Assembly: GCA_020430865.1 (NCBI GenBank)
Contig: JAGQIY010001090.1
Span: 1-5,171 of the forward strand
Origin: Myxococcales bacterium
Lineage (GTDB): Bacteria; Myxococcota; Polyangia; Polyangiales; Polyangiaceae
Reading direction: 5' to 3'
Length of the DNA: 5,171 nt
Shown here: piece by piece, positions 1 through 4,954 of the stretch
Layout: each line of letters starts with the position of its first letter
Numbering within the stretch: position 1 is the first letter of the stretch
Position numbers and translations under genes: made by a program
The notes under the pieces: model-generated
The model's input: the letters and a program-made list of their open reading frames with translations, nothing else
Databases searched by the model: none
What the model was told of the DNA's origin: nothing

Positions 1-1124
1 CCTGCAACGTGACTGGCTCCGAGGGGACCTGCAGCGCCGTGAGCGGAGCGCCTCGAGGCGCTCGTCCGGCTTGCTCGACCGACGGCACCAGCTGCGCAGG
101 AAGCTGTGATGGCGTCACCACCGCCGCCTGCAGCTACCCGGGCAGCGCTACGGTGTGTCGAAGCGCTGCATGCAGTGCGGGTGTCGCCACGCTGGAGGGC
201 CACTGCACCGGTGGCGGCAGCTGCTCGCCCATCCAGCAACAGACCTGCGCACCGTTCATCTGTCACCCGACGGATCCGCGCTGTGACGGCGATTGCAGCG
301 TGGACACCGACTGCAGCGGCGGTCAGTACTGTGCTGGTGGCATCTGCGTCGATCCGCAGCCCAACGGCGCGGCGTGCGGCGGCACCACGCAGTGCGCGTC
401 TGGCAACTGCGTCGACGGCGTGTGCTGTGACACCGCCTGCAACGGCCAGTGTGAAGCCTGCAACGAGCCCGGGTCGGTGGGCACCTGCTCCACGATCACC
501 GGTACACCGCGCAACGGAAGAGCGAGCTGTGGAGGCACGGGCGTGTGCGCTGGTTCCTGTGATGGCACCAGCGGCACGTGTGCGTATCCCGGAGGAAGCA
601 CGCAATGCGGAACCGGCTCTTGCAGCAACGGCATCGCGACGCCTGCCGCGGCCTGCAACGGCAACGGGAGCTGCCTCAACGGCCTGCAGACGAGCTGCGC
701 GCCCTATCTGTGCAGTGGCACCACCTGCGCCGGGACGTGTACGGATCCTGCGGACTGCGTGAGCGGCTTCGACTGCGTGGCCGGCTCCTGTGAGGCCATC
801 GGCGTTGGCGGTGCAGGCGGCATGTCGGGCGCTGGCGGCATGGCGGGCGTCGGCGGCATGGCGGGAGCAGGGGGCGCGACCGGCGGCGTTGGCGGCGCGA
901 GTGGCGGGACGGCTGGAGCCGGTCTCCCCGACGCGGGGGTCAACGGTGGCAGCGCCGGGACCTCGAACCTGATCGACGGTGTCGATGAGGGTTCGACCTG
1001 CCGGGTCGCTGCTCCGGGCAGTGACTCCCGTTCCTCCAACCTGCCGTGGCTGCTCATCGCCTCGGGAATCGCACTGGTCGGCGCGCGTCGCCGTCGAGGT
1101 GTCCGGAGCGAACGTCGGCGGTAG
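1..1124 (+). CDS. Cys-rich repeat surface protein with MYXO-CTERM-like anchor (5' partial)
   Basis: The frame is already open at base 3 (Cys-Asn) and those residues fit the repeat pattern, so the gene enters from upstream; the GTG at 9 is an internal Val codon. Numbering from that GTG, two related Cys-rich modules are visible (bases 3-347 and 459-791), sharing blocks such as CAGSCDG, YPG, GxGSC and DCxxGxxCxxGxC. Between them lies a linker containing CVDGVCCDTACNGQCEAC. A Gly/Ala/Met-rich low-complexity stretch follows from about residue 265. The tail has Cys331, a hydrophobic segment (about residues 345-359) and an Arg cluster (RRRR at 360-363, RRR at the end). This Cys-helix-Arg order is typical of MYXO-CTERM proteins, which are known to be sorted to the myxobacterial cell surface with processing near the Cys. 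The many paired Cys suggest disulfide-stabilised extracellular modules. The ligand or function is unknown. A terminator-like hairpin follows 29 bases after the stop. Confidence is high for the gene and good for the sorting tail. Confidence 0.9.
   Translation, partial: CNVTGSEGTCSAVSGAPRGARPACSTDGTSCAGSCDGVTTAACSYPGSATVCRSAACSAGVATLEGHCTGGGSCSPIQQQTCAPFICHPTDPRCDGDCSVDTDCSGGQYCAGGICVDPQPNGAACGGTTQCASGNCVDGVCCDTACNGQCEACNEPGSVGTCSTITGTPRNGRASCGGTGVCAGSCDGTSGTCAYPGGSTQCGTGSCSNGIATPAAACNGNGSCLNGLQTSCAPYLCSGTTCAGTCTDPADCVSGFDCVAGSCEAIGVGGAGGMSGAGGMAGVGGMAGAGGATGGVGGASGGTAGAGLPDAGVNGGSAGTSNLIDGVDEGSTCRVAAPGSDSRSSNLPWLLIASGIALVGARRRRGVRSERRR
3..791 (+). repeat. Two diverged Cys-rich protein modules in tandem
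   Basis: Copy A (3-347) and copy B (459-791) start 456 bases (152 codons) apart. Both begin Cys-Asn, then G-x-C-S, G-x-P-R, CAGSCDG, Y-P-G, G-S-C, C-A-P, and end D-C-x-x-G-x-x-C-x-x-G-x-C. The spacer 348-458 is probably the start of the full unit, so copy A would be the end of a unit that begins upstream of the window. The copies differ at many residues, so the duplication is old. Confidence 0.75.
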
Positions 1125-1153
1125 TTCCAGGCGGAAAAGAAGCGCCGCGAGAT

Positions 1154-1179
1154 CGAGGGCCGGACCACGCTGGCCCTCG
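1154..1179 (+). terminator. Hairpin downstream of the Cys-rich surface gene
   Basis: Bases 1154-1163 pair with 1170-1179 (ten pairs including one G-T), with a six-base ACCACG loop. It starts 29 bases after the TAG of the upstream gene. A G-run follows rather than a T-tract, so it would be an atypical intrinsic terminator or an RNA 3'-end stabiliser. The pairing is seen directly; the terminator role is inferred. Confidence 0.5.
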
Positions 1180-1192
1180 GGGGGTTCCGTGC

Positions 1193-1198
1193 TAGAAG
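1193..1198 (+). promoter_or_regulatory. Possible -10 element (TAGAAG) before the propeller lipoprotein
   Basis: TAGAAG sits 30 bases upstream of GTG 1229, a distance that leaves a short leader including the Shine-Dalgarno. The -35 candidate at 1170-1175 (CTGGCC, 17-base spacing) is weak and overlaps the hairpin. The same C-TAG-purine pattern recurs in the other two intergenic gaps at 2486 and 4940. Low confidence without transcript data. Confidence 0.3.
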
Positions 1199-1215
1199 CG
1201 GACCAGTATGGTTCT

Positions 1216-1220
1216 GGAGG
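1216..1220 (+). promoter_or_regulatory. Shine-Dalgarno GGAGG that sets the lipoprotein start at GTG 1229
   Basis: GGAGG is followed by an eight-base spacer and then GTG at 1229. The upstream in-frame ATG at 1208 has no comparable purine-rich site. It would also place the Shine-Dalgarno inside the coding region and put Glu-Asp in the signal peptide n-region. Starting at 1229 gives a standard 19-residue lipoprotein signal. Confidence 0.65.
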
Positions 1221-1228
1221 ATCGGGGG

Positions 1229-2308
1229 GTGAGGTACGCCAGGTGCCACTTGTGCCTGCTGGCCACCATCGCGGCGCTCGTCGCGTGTCACAACAGCGGC
1301 TCCAGCAACCAGACCGTACGCGACGCCTCGGACGACGGTCAGGCGGCGGGCAACGGAGGCAGCGACGACACTGGCGCGGGAGCGGGTGGTGGCGGCGCTC
1401 AGAGCGGCGCTGGTGCTGGCGGACTCCCGCAGGGTGGCGTGATCGCCTTCATGCATCCTGACGGCTATGCCGCCTTCGTCGAGGCCAAGGAAGCTGGCCA
1501 GGTCACCAACGTGAGCACTGCCCTGAACGCAGTGTCTTCCGGGGCGGACAAGAGCGTGGCGATTGCCTTGGATGGGAGCGCCGCGGCGCTCACCACGACC
1601 CGCTTCGGTTGTGGTGACTGGGAGTGCCTCGCCCTCGTCAGTCGAGACCTGAAGCAAGGCGCACGTGTCCAGGCCGGGGGCGAGGACGTGCATCCCGATC
1701 CCGCCCTTGCGGTGGGGCCCAAGAGCGGCTGGATCGTCTACTCGGCGGATGGCGGATCCCACAGCCGGGACCTGTTCATCACGCGAAAATCAGGAAGCAG
1801 CTGGAGCGCCAAACAGCTCCTGACCGCCAGCTCGAAGTTCGCCTACAACACTCAGCCGGCGCCCACCCCCGACGGCAAGCGTGTGGTATTCGACTGTGGA
1901 AACGCGCCGTACGGTGGGGACGGCAACGCGGTGTGCTCCGTTGGGATCGACGGCAGCGGCTTACGGGTCGAGGCGGCTCCTGGCTCGGGTTTCGCGGCGC
2001 AGGCGGTCGCTTTGCACCATCCCGCGATGGCCGCGGACGGAACGCTGGTGTTCGAGATGAACAAGCCTGACACTGGCGAGCGGATCTGGGCGTTGCGAGA
2101 GGGACAGGCAACCCGGCTGGGTGACTTCTCCAATGACAACTCGCCTTGCGTGTTGCCGTCAGGGGCGGTGGCGTCGTTGGTGCTGAGCCGTGAGGGCAAC
2201 CGCTCGGGTGCTCACGAGATCAAGCTGATGTCCGCATCTGGCGACGAGTCGGTGATGGTGCTGGTCAACGTGGACGTGGTCGACGTTCAGCTGAGCTGCG
2301 GACGCTGA
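1229..2308 (+). CDS. Lipoprotein with TolB/PD40-like beta-propeller
   Basis: Starting at GTG 1229 the product has 359 residues. The N-terminus is a short basic start (RYAR), a hydrophobic core (CLLATIAALVA) and a lipobox LVAC, so Cys20 should be the lipidated first residue of the mature protein; the next residue is His. A Gly/Ala/Ser linker rich in acidic residues follows to about residue 69. From about residue 70 to the end there are repeated beta-strand blocks of the type P-x-x-(D/S)-G-x-x-(V/L)-x-F/Y, for example WIVYSADGG, PTPDGKRVVFDC (about 211-222), MAADGTLVFEMN (about 266-277) and LPSGAVASLVL. These resemble the WD40-like/PD40 blades of TolB-type propellers, which usually serve as periplasmic or surface protein-binding scaffolds. 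No catalytic residues are recognisable and the partner is unknown. A start at ATG 1208 (366 aa) is possible but less likely. The fold is inferred from motifs; the lipoprotein call is stronger. Confidence 0.85.
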   Translation: MRYARCHLCLLATIAALVACHNSGSSNQTVRDASDDGQAAGNGGSDDTGAGAGGGGAQSGAGAGGLPQGGVIAFMHPDGYAAFVEAKEAGQVTNVSTALNAVSSGADKSVAIALDGSAAALTTTRFGCGDWECLALVSRDLKQGARVQAGGEDVHPDPALAVGPKSGWIVYSADGGSHSRDLFITRKSGSSWSAKQLLTASSKFAYNTQPAPTPDGKRVVFDCGNAPYGGDGNAVCSVGIDGSGLRVEAAPGSGFAAQAVALHHPAMAADGTLVFEMNKPDTGERIWALREGQATRLGDFSNDNSPCVLPSGAVASLVLSREGNRSGAHEIKLMSASGDESVMVLVNVDVVDVQLSCGR

Positions 2309-2409
2309 GAGTGAATCGGCGCAGGTTTCCCCACATGGGTTGCAGCGCTACGGGAATCGCGCCGACGACTGGTGGTACCGGTGACGCCCGCGACCAAGCA
2401 CCAGCGCCT

Positions 2410-2430
2410 CCAGGCTGGATCCGAGCCTGG
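2410..2430 (+). terminator. Perfect 7-bp inverted repeat downstream of the propeller gene
   Basis: CCAGGCT (2410-2416) pairs exactly with AGCCTGG (2424-2430) around a seven-base loop. It lies about 100 bases after the stop and before the next promoter candidate. There is no clear T-tract (TTGACTCC follows). It could be a terminator or an operator-like palindrome; the role is inferred. Confidence 0.4.
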
Positions 2431-2461
2431 TTGACTCCGCTGCCGCGCGGCTCTCGATGGG

Positions 2462-2491
2462 TTGTTCGGGCTCGACGAGATCGACTAGACT
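2462..2491 (+). promoter_or_regulatory. Candidate sigma-70-type promoter for the GNAT-like gene
   Basis: TTGTTC (2462-2467), an 18-base spacer and TAGACT (2486-2491) resemble the TTGACA/TATAAT pattern. A transcript would start near 2498 and have a leader of about 65 bases before GTG 2564. TTGACT at 2431 is a better -35 hexamer but has no -10 at a suitable distance. The rest of the gap 2309-2563 shows no convincing gene. Confidence 0.4.
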
Positions 2492-2563
2492 GCGATCGCT
2501 GGGGGTACCGGGTGCAGCCCGCCGCCATGAGGTGAATGTGAGAGTCAGCGAGGCAGGGATCGG

Positions 2564-3433
2564 GTGAACACTCGCTCCGCCAACGGACATCAGGACGGCG
2601 TGAACGCAGTAACAACCAACAAGGACCGCGCGAGCGAGAAACAAGACCAGGTCGACAGCGGTTCCAGGCTGGTCCGCTACGCGGCCCAGCTCCGAAGCCG
2701 TAGCGAGGCGGTGCGGGCTGATCTGCTCGAGATCGCGCGTATGCCGGTGCTCACCATCAACCTGATGTTGAAGCGCAGCGTCGACAACGACCCGTTCTAT
2801 GCCGAGTGCACCCGCAACTGGTTTGCGGACGCGACTCGTCGCCACCCCAAGCTCCCGTTGATCCGCAGCAAGACGATGGGGTGTGCGGTGTGCGTCCTGC
2901 CCCGCACCCGCGACGACTATTTCATGTACATCGAGGCGTCGGCTCGCCGGAACTACAAGAAGGCCGTCAAGGCGGGCTACCGCTTCGCCCCCCTCGACTT
3001 CAACGCGAATCTGGACGCGGTCGCAGAGATCCGCCAGTCGACCCCCGAGCGTCAAGGCGCGATGCCCGAGAGCTACCTCCGAGGCGAGGTTCAGGCGCAC
3101 AGCAACCCGAAGTCGCGCAACGCCTACCACGACTACCCCTACTTTGGGGTTTTCCTTGGGGAAAAATTGGTCGCCTATTCGTCCTGCTTCGTCAGCGGGG
3201 AGCTCTGCTCTCTTCAGCACATCCTCGGCCATGCGGACTTCCAGTCCGACGGCATCGTGCCGATGATGCTGGTGGGGATCGCCGGAGAGATCTACGAGCG
3301 CTATCCTGCGGTGCGCTACTTCATGTACGGGACCTACTTCGGCGCTGGGCCTGCCATGCGTCGGTTCAAGAAGAAGTTCCGCTTCTATCCCCATCGCGTG
3401 ATCTGGCGGCTGGACGCGCGGGAGACGTTGTAG
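2564..3433 (+). CDS. GNAT/FemAB-like acyltransferase-type protein, unassigned
   Basis: The product is 289 residues with no signal peptide or membrane segment, so it is probably cytoplasmic. GTG 2564 is the first start after an in-frame TGA at 2528; a weak GAGG at 2550-2553 precedes it. GTG 2600 is an alternative, and the first 60 residues are polar and may be poorly conserved. The C-terminal half resembles the GNAT fold: a basic SARRNYKKAVKAGYRF block (about 126-141) like the Arg/Asn/Lys-Ala signature of FemAB and GNAT_6-type proteins, a strand YFGVFLGEKLVAYSS (about 193-207), a helix-forming VPMMLVGIAGEIYERYP, a strand VRYFMYGTY, then MRRFKKKFRFYPHRV (about 265-279), which matches the usual C-terminal kFGF-type motif. 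I see no clear Q/R-x-x-G-x-G/A acetyl-CoA loop. Aminoacyl or acyl transfer is therefore a family-level inference and the substrate is unknown. It sits 81 bases upstream of the VWA lipoprotein gene and could be co-transcribed with it. Confidence 0.8.
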   Translation: MNTRSANGHQDGVNAVTTNKDRASEKQDQVDSGSRLVRYAAQLRSRSEAVRADLLEIARMPVLTINLMLKRSVDNDPFYAECTRNWFADATRRHPKLPLIRSKTMGCAVCVLPRTRDDYFMYIEASARRNYKKAVKAGYRFAPLDFNANLDAVAEIRQSTPERQGAMPESYLRGEVQAHSNPKSRNAYHDYPYFGVFLGEKLVAYSSCFVSGELCSLQHILGHADFQSDGIVPMMLVGIAGEIYERYPAVRYFMYGTYFGAGPAMRRFKKKFRFYPHRVIWRLDARETL

Positions 3434-3470
3434 TCAGCTTCCAGTCCACTCGCTTGGGGCGGTCGGGACG

Positions 3471-3490
3471 CCGGGTCGGAAGACCTTCGG
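3471..3490 (+). other. Bulged hairpin with GGAA tetraloop between GNAT-like and VWA genes
   Basis: GGTC (3474-3477) pairs with GACC (3482-3485) around a GGAA (GNRA-class) loop. CCG (3471-3473) pairs with CGG (3488-3490) across a two-T bulge. It ends 24 bases before the ATG and 11 bases before the Shine-Dalgarno. It may be a weak terminator, an RNA processing site or a leader structure; no T-tract follows. The role is undecided. Confidence 0.35.
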
Positions 3491-3514
3491 GGAGCAGGAC
3501 GTAGGAGGCAGCGT

Positions 3515-4891
3515 ATGGTCAGAACCAAAGCGTGGCGAAGTGCTACCCGACGAGGCGCGTGGAGTCTGCTGGTGCTCGGCGCGCTGGCAGCTGGCTGCGG
3601 GTCGAGCAATGGCGCTGGACTGGGCGGTGACGCCGGCGTGGACGGCGGCGGGAGCTCGGCCGGGGGCGCCGGCGGCGGTGGCGCCGGCGGAAGCGCTGGC
3701 GCTGGCGGCTCAGGGCCGGTCACCTGCGACTCCGACAAGGACTGCACGCCCCTGGGCCTGCTCTGCAACAAGACCCTGGGCGAGTGCGTGAGCTGCCTGT
3801 CCAACGTCGACTGCGGCGACACGGCGGAGTGCTTGGCGGGCAGCTGCCACGCGATCACCACCTGCGCGAACTCGCTGGACTGCCCCTCCGGGGAGGTCTG
3901 CGACCCGTCGACTCTCCACTGCTACGAGTGCCTCGAGCGGACCGACTGCGGTCCCGGTAGGCTCTGTGTCGAGAAGACCTGTCGCTCGGACGGCAGCGGG
4001 GGAGCCGGTGGAGAGGGCGGCAGCGGAGCGAGCGGCGGCAGCGGAGCGAGCGGCGGCAGCGGAGCGAGTGGTGGCAGCGGAGCGAGTGGTGGCAGCGGAG
4101 CGAGCGGTGGCAACGGTGGCAGCGGAGCGAACGGTGGCAGCGGAGCGAGCGGCGGCAACGGTGGCAGCGGAGGAGGTGCCAGCTGCGGCGATCTGTACGT
4201 GTTGCTCGACCGTTCGGCGTCGATGATGGACTCCCAGAAGTGGCAGGACGCGACCGGGGCGGTGTCCGCCTTCCTTCAGGACTCGTCCACCGCAAAGCTG
4301 CGCATGGGGTTCGGACGCTTTCCGGTCGAGCCGGCGGTGGACCCCATGCTGCCCGCGACCTGTACGATGGACTCGGACTGCGGCGCGTACGGACCGTGTA
4401 TGCCCGTTTTCAACCAGTGCAATGGCGCGCTTGGGACGGTCGTCGACTCGTGCGAATCCAGCGACTATGCGCACCCCATCGTGGCCATGGCTTCTTTCCC
4501 CGGGGTATCTCCCCAGATCCAGACCGCGCTGGGCGCGGCGAGTGCAGACGGCGGCTCGACTCCGATGACACCGGCGCTGGCGGGGGCGCTGCAGTACGCC
4601 AGGTCTTCCGCTCAGGTGGGCCGGCGCTCGGCCGTGGTCCTGCTCACCGACGGCGAGCCTACCGGATGCACGCTGAACACGGTCGAGAGCGTCGCCGGAG
4701 TGGCCGACACCGCCTTCAAGGGATCGCCCCAGGTGCGGACCTACGTGATCTCCATCGGCAGCATCCCGGAGATCGATCAGGTAGCGAAGGCGGGGGGAAC
4801 GAACACCGCCTTTCAGGTGCCCGTTGGCAACGCTCAGGCCGCGCTACTCGATGCGCTGCGACAGATCCGCAGCGCCGAGGGGTGCATCTGA
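3515..4891 (+). CDS. Lipoprotein with Cys-rich knots, repeat linker and VWA domain
   Basis: The product has 458 residues. The ATG is set by TAGGAGG at 3502-3508 with a six-base spacer. The signal peptide has a basic n-region (RTKAWRSATRR), a hydrophobic core and LAAGC, making Cys28 the likely lipidated residue. A Gly/Ala linker leads to four small Cys-rich knots (C71-C156), each with an xxDC followed by C-x(n)-C. An 18-nt repeat linker (about 168-221) follows, then a von Willebrand factor A domain (about 224-457). MIDAS residues are visible: DRSAS (D232, S234, S236), a Thr in STPMT (T349, or T352) and TDG (D379), so metal-dependent ligand binding is plausible. Unusually, a further knot (C283-C302, containing DSDC) is inserted inside the VWA domain. 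C224 just before the first strand and C457 next to the C-terminus could close the domain by a disulfide. The likely location is the outer membrane surface or periplasm, as an adhesion or protein-binding factor; the ligand is unknown. Confidence 0.92.
   Translation: MVRTKAWRSATRRGAWSLLVLGALAAGCGSSNGAGLGGDAGVDGGGSSAGGAGGGGAGGSAGAGGSGPVTCDSDKDCTPLGLLCNKTLGECVSCLSNVDCGDTAECLAGSCHAITTCANSLDCPSGEVCDPSTLHCYECLERTDCGPGRLCVEKTCRSDGSGGAGGEGGSGASGGSGASGGSGASGGSGASGGSGASGGNGGSGANGGSGASGGNGGSGGGASCGDLYVLLDRSASMMDSQKWQDATGAVSAFLQDSSTAKLRMGFGRFPVEPAVDPMLPATCTMDSDCGAYGPCMPVFNQCNGALGTVVDSCESSDYAHPIVAMASFPGVSPQIQTALGAASADGGSTPMTPALAGALQYARSSAQVGRRSAVVLLTDGEPTGCTLNTVESVAGVADTAFKGSPQVRTYVISIGSIPEIDQVAKAGGTNTAFQVPVGNAQAALLDALRQIRSAEGCI
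4016..4177 (+). repeat. 18-nt in-frame tandem repeat (GGSGAS linker)
   Basis: Five consecutive 18-base units encode Gly-Gly-Ser-Gly-Ala-Ser (4016-4105). A 9-base GGN unit (4106-4114), two more 18-base units (4115-4150, the first ending in Asn), another GGN unit (4151-4159) and a diverged last copy (4160-4177) follow. The first two copies are identical and the rest differ mostly at wobble positions (GGC/GGT, AGC/AGT). Every unit is a multiple of three bases, so copy-number change keeps the frame. The product is a flexible spacer between the Cys-rich knots and the VWA domain. Confidence 0.9.
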
Positions 4892-4923
4892 TCACCCAGT
4901 CGTCTTGGTTTTTCGCGGACTGA

Positions 4924-4938
4924 CTCGGAGCGGCCGAG
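4924..4938 (+). terminator. Short hairpin downstream of the VWA lipoprotein gene
   Basis: CTCGG (4924-4928) pairs with CCGAG (4934-4938) around five bases, 32 bases after the stop. It has no T-tract and is short. It lies just upstream of the proposed group II intron 5' end, so it may also be part of the intron's 5' exon target. Weak on its own. Confidence 0.3.
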
Positions 4939-4939
4939 C

Positions 4940-4945
4940 TAGGCT
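4940..4945 (+). promoter_or_regulatory. -10-like TAGGCT element
   Basis: TAGGCT lies 7 bases before an ATG at 4952. It matches the C-TAG-purine pattern at 1192 and 2485, but no good -35 lies 16-18 bases upstream. If real it could have driven a gene now interrupted by the intron, or the intron transcript itself. Low confidence. Confidence 0.22.
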
Positions 4946-4954
4946 GAGCCAATG

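Noticed and set aside
9..11. GTG at base 9 as the true start of the first gene
   Set aside because: The codons before it (Cys-Asn) belong to the repeat pattern seen again at 459, and no signal peptide follows, so the gene begins upstream.
704..1762. A 352-codon antisense frame spanning two + strand genes and the gap
   Set aside because: Its product is low-complexity Pro/Ala where it mirrors the Gly-rich stalk, and it crosses a terminator-like hairpin. The + strand genes explain the region.
2374..2511. GGTACCGG occurring twice (2374-2381 and 2504-2511) as a possible operator pair
   Set aside because: Eight bases only, 130 apart, in GC-rich DNA; flanks do not match, so chance is likely.
2311..2535. 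Small + strand frame of 74 codons in the gap after the propeller gene
   Set aside because: No Shine-Dalgarno, no domain, and it covers the inverted repeat and promoter candidate; composition looks random.
2348..3394. A 348-codon antisense frame over the GNAT-like gene
   Set aside because: It is the mirror of a GC-rich third-position gene, has no recognisable domain, no Shine-Dalgarno and runs over the intergenic promoter region. The + strand protein has fold-like motifs.
3710..4474. Antisense and shifted frames over the 18-nt repeat (Ala/Arg-rich or Pro/Leu-rich products)
   Set aside because: These repetitive products come only from reading the tandem repeat in other frames.
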